Positions 11,501-22,930 of a stretch of 64,000 bases of DNA are shown here, one piece after another. The stretch comes from Stratiolaelaps scimitus (taxonomy: Eukaryota; Arthropoda; Arachnida; Mesostigmata; Laelapidae). The translations under genes were made by a program, and so were the position numbers. The stretch is from positions 11,267,295 through 11,331,294 of the forward strand of contig JABWDB010000008.1 of the NCBI GenBank assembly GCA_019614645.1, in the 5' to 3' direction. The notes under the pieces were generated by a model that made no database searches, was not told the DNA's origin, and saw nothing but the letters and a program-made list of their open reading frames with translations. The stretch's first letter is position 1. Each line of letters opens with the position of its first letter.

Positions 11501-13713
11501 ATCTTTCGAGCCTGATTTCGAGTTGAAATTCTGTTCACAGCAAAAATCGAACTCCGCAGGTTTATAGAGTGGGAAAAAAGCAACGAAACCAGTCAGGTCA
11601 AAATAGGTGGAGGAGGCCTTCCTGGAAAGGGCAGCAGGTTCAAGCGAACCACGGGAACTTATGCATGAACCATATAAGTCTGTTATAATACAAGGAGGGC
11701 AAACAGTATAACCAGGTACCTGGCAGGAGATATTTCGCTAATGAATCCTCTCTGACGTAGCCTGAATTACTAATTTCAAACAAATGGAAGATTGTCCTTA
11801 CTCCTCTGCCCATACAAAGGAATTTACGTGATTAAAAATCTACTTACATGAAGTGGTTGATAACTTTGCTGGTTTTTGCCAGGTTCCACTCCACATGGCC
11901 GTAATATACTGTGTAGTCTCCTGGGCTAAAATAGAGTAGAGAATTGAACACTACATGTCATTCAGCCCATGTTAAGCAGCATTCGAGCATTGGAGGTCAC
12001 TTACAAGTCCTTAAAATCCCGTATCCCGACAGCGGACGTCTCTGTTCTATTGTTGTTCTTCATTCTCACTTGTAAGGTATATAGGCGAATCAGGGAACAC
12101 TTGTTAATGAGAACATTTGTGATCTACTCTCGGCAAGGGTTGGTTTCGAAAAGCTTCATCGTGTGATCTCCTCCGATATAACAAAACAACTTTTTTAGAT
12201 AACGCACATGGCGAGATGGTAAAGGTAAAGGTAAAGGTTTATTGGTTTATTGAAGGAGCTGCAATTTTACAATGCTTAAGCTCTCTTTTATGTCACACGG
12301 CAGGGCTCGAACCTGCGGCCTCTGGCTTCCGATAGCCAGAGACTTAGCGGTAGAGAGCCCATATGTTATTTCAGGAGTAAAGAAACCTATAGCTAACAAA
12401 TATACTCCAGTTAGGGTTAGAAACAAGCCATGGCAAGCTGACCCGGCGACAAGCCTGCATTGGCTAGATAAATATCTGCTGTCGTTGCGAAATATGTAAG
12501 CAACGTTACAACATTGGTCACATACGTCAAGACTACATCATACAGCGATTTGGAATGCCACTATCCGCTACATGCGTTCTTCCAACTGGACCCAAGACAA
12601 AATCCTTGGCAAGCCCAAAGCTCTTGGCTTAGAGTCTCGTGACTATACGAGACAAATGTGAAACGGTGTTTACCTGGGTGCCTTGCAATGTGCCGCTGAT
12701 ATGACATGCTGTGGGGTTATGATGGTACCAGTGCAAATCCCTCTGCTCCGTATCGAGATTCGGACTACCCAAGGCATCTCGCCTAGACGAACTGGACGAC
12801 CGCCTCGTACACGTTGTTCGAGAACATTACTTTTTCCGCATCCTGTTACAATCCCATATAAGATATAGTTATACGCAATACAACAGCCGATCATACCACA
12901 TTTGTTTAAGAGCTTCGTCCTGTAACGCTTAACAGAGAACTCTAGTACATGAACGATCAATTCGAGGTATCACAGATCAAAATTGAAATTCGAAAATATC
13001 ACGCAGTAACAGATGCAACTTCCTTAAATATAAATATGATTAAAAATTCTATGGATCTCTTTTGTGGACCTGCTTCGCGGTACGACAGGCAAACATCTCG
13101 AAAGATTACATCAGTGTGCTTACAAGCCAGCCTTGCGAAATCATTGAGCATCGTCGAAGGGAACTGCCCACCGAATTTGCTACAAAATGTCTGTCAAGTC
13201 TGTATTTGATATCCTTGTGAAGTGGCGACATTTTTAACTGGAGTTTGTCTCTGTTGTAACAGCGTGATACATTGCGGCATTCGAACCATCATCGATTAAG
13301 TCTTGCATTACGTGCCTGCCAAGTTTCTGATTATAATAACTATGAATCAAGCAGTTCCATGTAATTCCACTTAAAATACCTGATAACGTACGATCAAATA
13401 CATCATATTTGTAATTAGCGCGAGGAAATTACGTTGTAATTTAATATACAGCATTAGACATATGGATTATAGGCAAAACGGCGCAAGTCCTTTTAACTAT
13501 TCATATTCTTCCATTTTTAGGCATTTTGCAAAATTTTAGGCATTACTTCTATTTTTCTTTAAAAAAAGCAGTAGCCGACAAACGTTCTAGCAACTATTTT
13601 GCTAGCAACATATGCATACCGGATACGTTGAGTAGGGGCTGCAATCCTTCGACAGATGGCACCGAAATGATGGCATACACACCCAAGGCTACCACTGTGC
13701 TTATGGTTGCCAT
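8596..13713 (-). CDS. SP-2: secreted chymotrypsin-fold serine protease, 7 exons, mariner in intron 3
   Basis: Complement of exons 8596-8748, 8848-8898, 9342-9484, 10162-10340, 11848-11925, 12674-12842, 13620-13713 (867 nt, 288 aa). A signal peptide (MATISTVVALG...VEG) precedes the LQPLLNV prodomain start. Exon 2 gives CGK, activation site LEQR|VRGG and AAHC. Exon 4 gives catalytic Asp in FEDVLILQL. Exon 6 gives GDSGGPLMLKRGG. The stop TGA (8596-8598) leaves a short C-terminus without the repeat extension of SP-3 and SP-4. By alignment residue 189 is Ala and 226 is Asp (CPGKNTPDFF), while the other paralogs have Gln at 226. An Asp at 226 could partly restore a preference for basic P1, as in crab collagenase (Gly189/Asp226). 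A dead mariner (about 10472-11580) sits in intron 3, and exon frames are unaffected. A likely LTR-element end separates exon 1 from its conserved upstream block. Confidence 0.92.
10472..11580 (-). mobile_element. Degenerate mariner transposon with broken D,D34D transposase
   Basis: The left end begins at a TA followed by GGTTGATGCATAAGTTTCCG, similar to mariner inverted repeats. The right end (about 11560-11580) is diverged. The minus strand encodes mariner transposase in three successive frames: a helix-turn-helix region (about 11260-11420), a middle part, and a catalytic part with CIWWDWKG and LHDNARPHTA (second Asp codon 10818-10820). The third motif APTDYHLF (Asp codon 10741-10743) is in another frame. 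Only 74 nt separate the two Asp codons, against 102 nt expected for the 34-residue spacing, so a deletion and frameshifts have killed it. It lies wholly inside SP-2 intron 3. Confidence 0.88.
12218..12362 (-). mobile_element. tRNA-derived SINE, family 2, in SP-2 intron 2
   Basis: Reverse strand: a tRNA-like head with a paired anticodon stem (CTGGC...GCCAG around TATCGGA) and a perfect T arm (GCAGG TTCGAGC CCTGC) similar to tRNA-Arg, then a short body and a tail of (TTTACC)n. A related tail with the same 'AATAAA...CCTTTACC' ending occurs at about 43895-43965. I call it a SINE, not a tRNA gene, because it has no proper acceptor stem and carries the repeated tail. Confidence 0.65.
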
Positions 13714-14540
13714 TTTTTTAAATCTGAGTTTCTTCTGTGAGCCCCACCGCGGCAGCCGAGTCACATACTTAACATTGAGCTCACCTATAGTAATGATTGA
13801 CCATGAACCACTTAATTATCGTATACTTAAATGCTTTAATCCTTAAGTAAAGTTACTTCGTTATCAACGTCGATCAACGATTGCATCAGTCTGGTTTCTA
13901 TGTCTGACCTCATATATATATATACATCTTCCTCTATTACATCGCCCTCCTTTTAAGTTGGAGTCTCCTCACGGCTAGAGTGGTTCTTGCCTTGGTGTGT
14001 CACTTGAAGTCGTTCTTGTAGTCTTTTATTCGGGGATAGCTCTAACTGCAGTTTGAACTGTCGGAGTTTTTGTACCCTAATTGTATTTCTAGGTTTATGA
14101 GTTACATAGCGCAGGCTACTCTGCCGGTCTGCCTCGGTGGCATCGGCATCCCCAGTGTACACCGCTTAGCTGACGTTTTGCTACGCCGCCTCGCTCACGT
14201 CCGTCGCTGATACAGTGGCTTCGCTCCTTCCCTCAGAGGTTCTCCCGCACTTCTACGTTGCCCATAAGGGTGCCCTTGACTCGACAAGCATCCGCCCCCA
14301 AGTGTCTCGCAGGTTAACATCCTAGCACACTCTAAGGTTAACCACTGACGGCTTCGGCCTCACACGCTATCCTTTACTGCTTGTCTAGTTATTGTAGGAC
14401 GCACAATCATGATCAATAAAAGACAAACATTGGTTCTCTTACATAGTACTTCGAAATAGAACAATGGCTTGATTTGGTCTGCTTTGCGGGTTATGTACCT
14501 TTACCTGGAGCTATAATATACCACCGTATCTTAGCTTACT
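13714..14540. other. 5' flank of SP-2 with inserted retroelement end
   Basis: In SP-3, SP-4 and SP-5 the conserved upstream block lies about 210-310 bases from the ATG. Here it starts about 830 bases away because extra DNA (about 13905-14400) lies between. Confidence 0.5.
13905..14400 (-). mobile_element. Probable 3' end of an LTR retrotransposon (relic)
   Basis: The minus strand has a short open reading frame (14162 to 13953), then a purine-rich run AAAAGGAGGGCGA followed by TGTAATAG, which looks like a polypurine tract next to an LTR starting TG. The GC content is higher than the flanks. There is no reverse transcriptase or matching second LTR in the window, so this is inference from the PPT-like signal and the insertion position. 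Confidence 0.35.
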
Positions 14541-14692
14541 AACGGCTATGTTGATATATTCGAAACATCTATAAATCATAATGAATGTGTTACCCAAAAA
14601 CACTTAAGACTATGTTGGGCTGTCTTAAGATCAACTGTCTTTTGAGAAAATCCTTTACGTATATATTCTATTCACGATTACTTCCTTCCACT
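14541..14692 (-). promoter_or_regulatory. Conserved upstream block of SP-2
   Basis: Shared with 22261-22432 (SP-3), 31301-31472 (SP-4) and 41919-42086 (SP-5): a segment with ATATTCGAAA, then ATAAATCATAATG, and later TTTTGAGAAAATCC. It lies upstream of four genes. It may hold control elements or may simply be old duplicated flank. Confidence 0.35.
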
Positions 14693-16675
14693 CACCACTA
14701 CTGACTTCTATCGTCCTCTTATGACGGTGGACATTGAGTCAATTCAATGTGTCCAGCTACTGCTAGAGTAGAGAATGGGTCCAATTTTTTGATAATTCAT
14801 GCAACAAGGAAAATCTTTAAGCTGGCGTGTGATTGTACGGTTGCACGGAACAAAAGGTGTGGTGTCATAGATTTCTTCTATTTTGCGGTATATTCACTCC
14901 GTTTAACCGAATATGATGTCGTTATTCAAACATACAATAATTAAAAATTATTTCTAGGGATCAGCCGATTTGTTTTTACTTTTTTATTATCATTGTCCCT
15001 ATCGGCTGATAATCATATTACCATACTATTATGATTGCTCGTATTGATCGATTCATCGCTTTGATAGTGAAAGGCAAGGTGAGACACCATTTTGCAATGC
15101 AATATTTGCTTATCCTATGTAGCCCTATAGACTTGAGGTCCTATGGAGTTGAGGTCCAATGGACTTCAAGTCCTATGGACTTGAGGTCCGCTTCAATGAG
15201 CTCCGTTTCTATGATTCGAATGTCCGAAATACATGATAAGTATAGTAACATTCGCGAATTCCTCTCGATAGGTTTAGTGGGCGAACAGGACACGATTCGA
15301 CCTCGTGTAAAATTTCACTTGCATTAATACTAGGCCTACAACAACAGGCCAATTTGACCGTTGTTAAACGTTTTTACACCTTTTACGTCATCAGTTGTTC
15401 ATCTATAATAGCAATTCATTTAGCAACAAATAGACTATTATCTTCGTTTAATTGTAAAACCAACAAGTTCTCAGTCGCGGTGCCTCTCAACCAATGCATT
15501 GCCGCCTCCTCAGTCGAGCAAATCAACCTTCGGAAATACGCAAGTCTATAAAAAGTAAGCATATTTGTGCAGCCGCCAGTTTGAATCGTTAGGTGGACCT
15601 AGCCCAATCAGGTCTAATGTGTTACAGTGAGTGTGTGAACGGCTTGACAAGGCATTTGGAGACGCACGTCTAAGTAGATAAATCTATTTATTCGATTGTT
15701 AAGAAAACGAGAAGTTTTTCTAAGGATTGGTCTTTTACAATTGTGCGGATTGTTGACCGGCCTTTTCATGTAAGTAGTGCCGGAAGGCTTAGTGTTAACT
15801 TTGGTACAATTCAAAAGTTTCCAAGCCGGCACCGGAACCTTGACGGTTAGGAGAGTTCGGCGCACAACTTCACCTAGGTGATTAGTAGTTATCCACGAAT
15901 TATGTTTCTTCCACCTGGTATCTCCTCTGCTTCTAATCAACTGGTCCATTACTACTGCTCGTCATCGGTTTCTGATTAGGTATTTATTTATTTTCTAAAG
16001 TTGAATGCGAATGATGTGATCTGTTAGAGGTATGCTAGATCTATGCTAATAGAATGCATCAATATGGCACTTTAGACAACCAGAATCAAATCACGAGAAC
16101 TTCTGCTGACATCATCTATCGATTATCGTTGTTGCGGTTGATCTATTTTTGAAAACTTTATTAACACTTCCTTCACATCAAATGTTGTGAGTGTACAACA
16201 AATTACGGATGCGTTCAAAGAAAAGCCGGTAAGTATAGCCAAGTTACTCATATTTACATCCTATAATATCGGAATATTAGTACAAATTATGTCGGTGGGG
16301 TTGTTCATCTCATTGGGCATCCGTTCCCGGTCTAGTTTATTTTTATTTCGTTTCAACATGTCATACTACATAGTTGTCGTCATAGAGTATCAGCGCTGGT
16401 GCTTATTGTCACCCTTTGAAGTTCAGAAACTCACTAATTATTCATAATTCAATAAGAAGAAGAATAATGAGTCAGTTCAAACAAAGTTCGTTAAAAGTGT
16501 GTCCAATAGCAAAATATTAAGAGTCGTTAGATTTAAGCTGTTTGTTTAATTAAAGGTCTTTGATATAGTTGACACTAGAGAAATAGCACAGACCGTATCA
16601 CAAGACCTGAAGCTTATTCCCTGTCTTGGACATAAGGTGCTATAGATGACATTATTTCTATGAAGAATTAGCTAA
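14693..16675. other. Spacer between SP-2 and SP-3
   Basis: Copied almost exactly at 22433-23787. It contains an imperfect hairpin (ATCAGCCGAT...ATCGGCTGAT, 14959-15012) and 16-bp tandem repeats (15125-15190). Frames of 60-111 codons here are conserved in the second copy, but only because the copy is recent. The few differences in the longest (15614-15949, minus) change amino acids, so I do not call it a gene. Confidence 0.5.
15125..15190. repeat. 16-bp tandem repeats in spacer
   Basis: Four imperfect units of the type ACTTGAGGTCCTATGG. The same array is present at 22865-22930 in the second duplication unit. Confidence 0.8.
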
Positions 16676-19600
16676 TTATTCCGTTAAAGAAGATAGCAAA
16701 CCATTTGCATAATGAATTCCATACAGTATTTTACTCCCGAAACGTGAAATAGCATTTATAATATATGACAATATTCCTGCCGGTTGAATAGTGGTTTGAG
16801 TGGTAGCATCGTTTGGCAAGGTACTTGACAATTCAGGAGCTGCTAGAGTGGTAACATAGTTTGGCAAGATAACTGAGGATTGAGGAGTTCTCAGAGTGGT
16901 AACATAGTCTGGCAAGGTAACTGACGATTGAGGAGTTCTCAGAGTGGTGACCGAGTTTGGCAAGATGCTTAACGCTCCAGTGCTAGCAGGCGTGGTCAAA
17001 GGTTGAACAACGTCGTCGTTCGAACTCTCAGCCCCTGCATACGGTTCATCGAAAATATATTTCTTGCCGCCATTGGCCTTGAGCGTCTTAACAATGAAGT
17101 CCCTCACGGCAGAAAGGCGGACGAAAAGTTGCGGATGGCGTGTATCTGGACACTTACCGGGCTTGCGGAGTTTTGAGTAGGAAGATGTACCTAACTGAAG
17201 AGCCAAAATTAAAACTTAATTGTGATGATCAGGGACTACAGATGGAATCAGTAGAATGCTTCACGGAATGGGACAACAAGTTCTCTAGAATACAATGTTC
17301 TCGTGAGAGAGACACGTCAAATGGACATTTGTACAGCGAATGAATTAAGATTATAAATATTGAGATCGCTTGCCGATTCTGTTAATGTGGGCCGACCCAG
17401 TGCAGGGTTGACGTGGATGACAAAACGTCTGAGATGTGCACCCTAGTACCTCCAATATGTACATATACCAGCGTAAATTAATGCAAATCCCTAATCAATT
17501 AACACATTAGGACGAATCGACAATAATTATTTTGATGAAATGCGTTACCTTCTACGTTGAGATGCGTAATCTTACCTCATAATATATGCCTCCTCGTTTT
17601 ACCATAAGGGGTCCTCCCGAGTCACCCTAATGAATCAATAAACACGACGACGAACGGATCGAGATAATCGAAAAAGCTTTTGAGCAAACTAGAGCTTGGT
17701 CATTGACGACTTTATCGGCTAAAATTAGCGTGCCTCGTGAAACATATCGTCGAATTATTAAAAATAATCTGAGGATGGAGAAAAAAACGTGCAAAATGGG
17801 TCCCTCATTAACTCTGTCCTGGCCAACTGAAAATGCGTGAGCAGTGTTCGCGAGACAATTTGAAGATATATAGGCAGCAATAGAGATGCTTAGAGCATAC
17901 CGTTGCAGTGAACGAGACATGGGTCAGCCTGTATGGGGGATCGGAGAAGGGTCAAGGAAAAATCGCTTTGCTCCGAGAGGCCTTAAATAACGAAGTTATA
18001 AATGGGAATAGAAATGGCGCATACTTAACCGTTAGAAGGCTGACTGAACTCTAGGACCAGTGTATAAATAAAAGGGTGCATACCTCTAATTCATACAAAA
18101 AAACCTTTGCTTTAACTCATTTAGTTTAACCTAATATATAGGGTTGATTGGTTTATTATGGAACTACAGTTTTACAGGTGGGAGTCTATTGTAAGGTGTC
18201 TTGAAGTGATGATGCTTCGTCAACGGGGCCACTGAGTGCCATGTCGGGAACTCCATATTCAACTGGCTGTACCGACAATAGAAGCGGCGGTGCATATTAG
18301 GGATTACATAAGGCAAGCATCTTGGAGGAAACGTTCATCAAATGAAATAGAGAAATCGACGTAATCTCATACTTACCTTACAAATGGCTTTGTGACCGTT
18401 GAGGACGCAAATTTCATACTTGGGACCGAAAGCCATGTTATTTTTGCATGCAGGTGCCCGACTTGCGAGCATGACTGTATCAGCCTGCATTAGAACGTAT
18501 GAACTAGGCCTTCTCATCTCTGTAATTTCGGGATGAATGCATCTTAGGTAAACTGTATAACAGGATGAACTAACGAGTACCAAAATAGACGGCCACAAAC
18601 GATAACGAGCACCAGTACGCGTCTGAATGTGTTACCGAGGACCCTAGAACTTGTGCTTTTTTTTCAACAGATAATGGTATAACATGGACTTGATTTAGGG
18701 ATTCTTGTGAATATCCCATCGGTGTCATATCCACCGGTATCATATCGTTTGTGGCCAGCGGTGAATAACACAATGTGTATAACAATATAACATATGTTGT
18801 GTTCATCATATTATCGGCACAACAAGTAGAACCTAACCAATGGCCAAACAACCAACAGCAGTATATATTCGTCGATTGGAGCATAAGTTGTAGCCTTGCC
18901 AGTTTCTATCGAACTAGCAGCTACCATCGCGAGCGTTGGTAAATGAATTTCCGTCGTTTTTCACTATTGAATATTATTTAGCTGCACGTATCCGCTCGGG
19001 AGGATTATTCCATTATCGTCCTACTCGAAATGCCCAATGCACGACTGCAGTGACGACTTAAAGACGTGTTTATTCGTTTTTTGCTCAACATTGCAAGGCC
19101 TGTTTTCTTCTAAAAGAAGACAAAAGAGGAGTCAGTGGTGAATTCTCAAACAAATGGCAGTGCTTAGAATGATCGGCTCGGAATTAAACTCGTTGTATAT
19201 TACTATTCATTTATACGTATAATTAACTCTGGATGTATTTTGTTTAGCTCACTTTAGGATGACTCGAAATTCAATAAATGTTATTCAAATAAACAAACCG
19301 CAGATACCAGACACATTCGTCTCGGGACAACACAGCAATCTTTTCTTGACACTTGAGACTAACAACACTTGTATTTGTGTGTATGAATAATAAGGGATTA
19401 GAATTGTCTGGTTTTAATATAATAATACTATAATATATATATATATATATATATAACACTAGACGTCCATAAGTTTCAGCATGGAGACTAATATGTTGAA
19501 TTGAGAAACCCAAATTAGCGTTACAATAAGGCATAAATATAATATGTCTGAGCTAACCTGTGGCGCCGAATCCCGCAATGTGCAATTTCTTGCCGACGAG

Positions 19601-22015
19601 GTCTTCGGTTAATTTGTCGGCAATGCAGATAGCGCCGGTTAATTTATCGAACATGAGAGGGCGCCGTAGCTGCAAGATGAGCACGTCTTTAAACTGGATT
19701 CTACCATGTCGTTTCGTTTCTGATTCGGGCAATCTATTGATAGAACAGGGTGTGCAGTGGACAAGGATTTAAAAATGATATTATTAGCATCTTGTTTAAG
19801 TATCTCCATACATGTATGGTGTGTATATGTGTAGAGGACAGTGGAGTGAGACCTACAGCTCCACTGAGGGCTGAGTCGGGGTCGATGCAGGAATCAGCTT
19901 GGTTTGGTTTTATGACTAGGAGCCCGTGAGAACAAAAAACCAGCCACACACACACACCAACAGACCGCAAATTGCTAATACTTGATATTAATAATATCTA
20001 ATTATAAAATAATAATAATAACTCGTAAAATATATAGTTAGATAAACAGATGACGGGTTTCTATTTGCTACAATCCTATGTAATATATACAATATATAAC
20101 TTTGCGTCTCAAAGTTATTACAACCAATAATAATAGTTTGTCTACCAGATATATTACACTATGAAGATTAATATTACTATCAATATGATATGCTTAATGT
20201 TCTAATTCGTTTAGTATGCGAGTGAAGCCGTAACGTAGCCTGAATTTCGTATGTCAAACAAATGCAGATTTTCTCACTCCTCCGCCCACACACAACAGAT
20301 TTACGTAGGTCGAGATTTGTGGGCCACTACTTACATGAAGTGTTTGATAACTTCGGCGATTTTCGCTTTTCTCCACTCTACATGGCCGTAATACACCGTG
20401 TAGCCACGTGTGCTAAAGGATAGAATAATAGAAAATTGAGCTCTACGTGTCAATTAGCCCATGTTAAGCAACACAGGGATTGGAGGCCGTTTAGAGGGAG
20501 GTAAACTCTCGTACCCCCACAAACCTCTCTTTTCCAGTATTGTTCTGCATTCTCACTCGTGAGGTACAAAGGTGCAGTAAGGAACACTCGAGAGGCATCG
20601 ATTAATGGGAAAATTTCATTATCTACTCTAGGCCAGGTGTGCTTCATCGTGTGATCTCACCTGACATGATAAGGTAATTTAATTATGATGCCGATGATGA
20701 CAATTTGGAACAATCACGTCCACTCTATTTGAAGATGCTAGTGCCGTATTGGTTGTTTTGGCACGAGACTCTCGAAACCTAGAATTTTGGGTTTTTGTCA
20801 CAGATTTTGTCTTTGGCTTTGGCTTGGGTGTACTTGGAATGCCCCTAACCTCTAAATGCGTCATCCCAACTGGATCCCCAAGACAAGATCCATAAAAAGC
20901 CCACAGCTCTCGGCTCAGAGTCTCGTGCAAAGAGTACACGTAACAACGCATGCAATGACTATATAAAACAAATGTGAGACGGTGTTTACCTGTCTGTCCT
21001 GCAATGTGCTGCTGATAACACGTGCTGTGGGGTTATGATGGAGCCAGAGCAAACCGCAATTTTTGTGGGTCTCTGTATCGAGATTCGGACTACCCAAGGC
21101 ATCTCTCCTGGACGAACTGGACGACCGCCTCGCACACGTTGTTCGAGAACATGACTTTTTCCGCATCCTATTGCAATCACATATAAGATCTAATTATGTG
21201 CAATACAACAGTCGATGGTAGCACATTTATTTAAAATGTTTCGACCTATGACGCGTAAGAAAGAACTCCAGTGCATGAACGATCAATTCGAGGTATATGG
21301 CATCATCACAGATCAATTCAAATTTTAAAAATATGGCACAGTAACATATGCAACTCCCTTACCAGGCAACTATCTCCAAAGGTTACATCAGTGTGCTTAA
21401 CAGCTTTGCGAATAATTGAGCATCGTCGAAGGGAACCGCCCACCGAATTTGCTACAAAATGTCTGTCAAGTCTGTATTTGATATCATTGTGAAGTGGCGA
21501 CATTTTTAACTGGAGTTTGTGTCTGTTGTAGTAGCGTGATACTTTGCGGTTTCGAACTATGATCGTTTAAGTCTTGCATTGCGTGTTTGCCAAGTTTCTG
21601 ACTATAATAACGATATAGTTAAATTCAGACAATTCCATGTAACTTCAATGAAAATACCTAACAATGTACAATCAAATACGCGATATTTGTAAATAGTGCG
21701 ACGAAATTACTTTGTAACATAATAATTATAATATATAATAATAACATGCTAATATACTTTGTAACCTAATATACTATTAGACACATGAATTTAAAAAAAA
21801 ATTAAATAATTTCTAAAATTTAATTTTAAATAATTTCTCAATAGAAGGCGCTAGCCTTATTATTTAAAAAGAGCAGTAGCTGATAAACGTTCAAGCTATT
21901 TTACTAGCAGTATGTGCATACCGGTTACGTTGAGTAGGGGCTGCAATCCTTCGACAAACGGAACCGAAATAATCGTGAGCACACCTAAGGCTATCATTAT
22001 GTTAATTGTTCCCAT
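16676..22015 (-). CDS. SP-3: secreted chymotrypsin-fold serine protease with repeat-built C-terminal extension
   Basis: Complement of exons 16676-17194, 17576-17626, 18377-18519, 19558-19733, 20335-20412, 20990-21167, 21922-22015 (1239 nt, 412 aa). Signal peptide MGTINIMIALGV... is followed by LQPLLNV. Exon 2 has LEQR|VRGG and catalytic His (LSAAHC). Exon 4 has catalytic Asp (FKDVLILQL). Exon 5 has three Cys (PAC, EIC, AIC). Exon 6 has intact GDSGGP. Residue 189 is Ala and 226 Gln by alignment. After the protease domain (ending about FIVKTLKANGGKKY) exon 7 continues for about 120 residues: a Ser/Thr/Pro region, three 16-residue repeats (VTTLRTPQSSV.LP type) and a hydrophobic tail (ILSYIINAI...HYANGLLSSL). 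The Thr-rich part could be O-glycosylated. It is the closest relative of SP-4. Confidence 0.93.
16811..16954 (-). repeat. Coding minisatellite, 48-bp period, 3 units (SP-3)
   Basis: Three in-frame 16-residue units of the form VTTLRTPQSSV(T/I)LPDY. The third is diverged (LAAPELSSTLP). SP-4 has two units at the equivalent place. Confidence 0.9.
17380..17440 (-). mobile_element. LINE 3'-end fragment in SP-3 intron 6
   Basis: The reverse strand GTTTTGTCATCCACGTCAAC, ending near GCACTGGGTCGGC, matches plus-strand sequence at 44890-44932, which follows LINE-like DNA. It is a short 5'-truncated piece and is duplicated in SP-4 at about 26320-26380. Confidence 0.5.
17640..17960 (+). mobile_element. 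Tc1/mariner-type transposase relic in SP-3 intron 5
   Basis: A plus-strand frame resembles the DNA-binding start of Tc1/mariner transposases (ISVPRETYRRIIKNNLRM). Shifted frames further on include NETWVSLY-like residues around the expected first catalytic position. Several stops and frameshifts are present. It is absent from the same intron of SP-2 and SP-5, so it inserted before the SP-3/SP-4 duplication. Confidence 0.45.
19433..19455. repeat. (AT)n microsatellite in SP-3 intron 4
   Basis: About 11 AT dinucleotides, copied at 28473-28495. Confidence 0.9.
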
Positions 22016-22260
22016 CTTTTTAAAATCTGAGATTTCTTCTACGAGCCCCACCTAGGCAGGCGAGCCATATGTAACACTCAACTCGCCTACGGCTCATTGA
22101 CTGATAATGAACCACTTGAATAAACTCAAATGATAGCCAACAGCAGAAATTTCAAGGTTGCAGCACTAGAACAATGACATACGGTATGCTTCCCAAGGCT
22201 AATAAATCATCAAAAAATTAGATGCTATAATAGACCGTCGTGGCTTACCTTGTACCCCAC

Positions 22261-22432
22261 TAACGCCAATGTCCATATATTCGAAATACCGATAAATCAT
22301 AATGGACGTGTTACCCAAAAACACTCTAGACCGCCTTAGGCTATCACTTGATGGACTGTCGTAAGCTCTTGGTCGTTGTCTTTTGAGAAAATCCTTTACG
22401 TATGTATTCTATTTACGATTACTTCCTTCCAC
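22261..22432 (-). promoter_or_regulatory. Conserved upstream block of SP-3
   Basis: The SP-3 copy of the upstream block, about 250 bases from the ATG. It is also the junction region between the two duplication units. Confidence 0.35.
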
Positions 22433-22864
22433 GCACCACTACTGACTTCTATCGCTCTCTTATGACGGTGGACATTGAGTCCATTCAATGTGTCCAGCTA
22501 CTGCCAGAGTAGAGAATGGGTCCAATTTTTGATAATTCATGCAACAAGGAAAATCTTTAAGCTGGCGTGTGATTGTACGGTTGCACGGAACAAAAGGTGT
22601 GGTGTCATAGATTTCTTCTATTTTGCGGTATATTCACTCCGTTTAACCGAATATGATGTCGTTATTCAAACATACAATAATTAGGAATTATTTCTAGGGA
22701 TCAGCCGATTTGTTTTTACCTTTTTATTATCATTGTGCCTATCGGCTGATAATCATATTACCATACTATTATTTTTGCTCGTATTGATCGATTCATCGCT
22801 TTGATAGTGAAAGGCAAGGTGAGACACCATTTTGCAATGCAATATTTGCTTATCCTATGTAGCC

Positions 22865-22930
22865 CTATAGACTTGAGGTCCTATGGAGTTGAGGTCCAAT
22901 GGACTTCAAGTCCTATGGACTTGAGGTCCG
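22865..22930. repeat. 16-bp tandem repeats in spacer (second copy)
   Basis: Copy of the array at 15125-15190. Confidence 0.8.

Larger units (their letters stand above)
14541..22260. repeat. Tandem duplication unit 1 (contains SP-3)
   Basis: Near-identical to 22261-31430 along its length, including introns and spacer. Matching landmarks are 14750/22490, 15620/23380, 16030/25020 and 21900/30940. Offsets change from about 7.74 kb to about 9 kb because unit 2 carries an extra 1.2 kb at about 23787-25015, plus smaller differences. Confidence 0.85.

Noticed and set aside
12290..12360. Possible functional tRNA gene
   Set aside because: The T arm and anticodon stem are good, but the acceptor stem does not pair and the segment continues into a SINE tail.
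15614..15949. 111-codon minus-strand frame, also present at 23371-23706
   Set aside because: It is conserved only because the DNA was duplicated recently. The differences between copies change amino acids, and there are no splice or family signals.
18570..18884. Minus-strand frame of 104 codons with a signal-like start (also 27517-27924)
   Set aside because: It is in intron 4 and partly overlaps exon 5 in another frame. No evidence of separate use.
20679..20951. 90-codon minus-strand frame repeated at 29719-29991
   Set aside because: It lies inside intron 2 of SP-3 and SP-4, and the related intron in SP-2 and SP-5 does not keep the frame.
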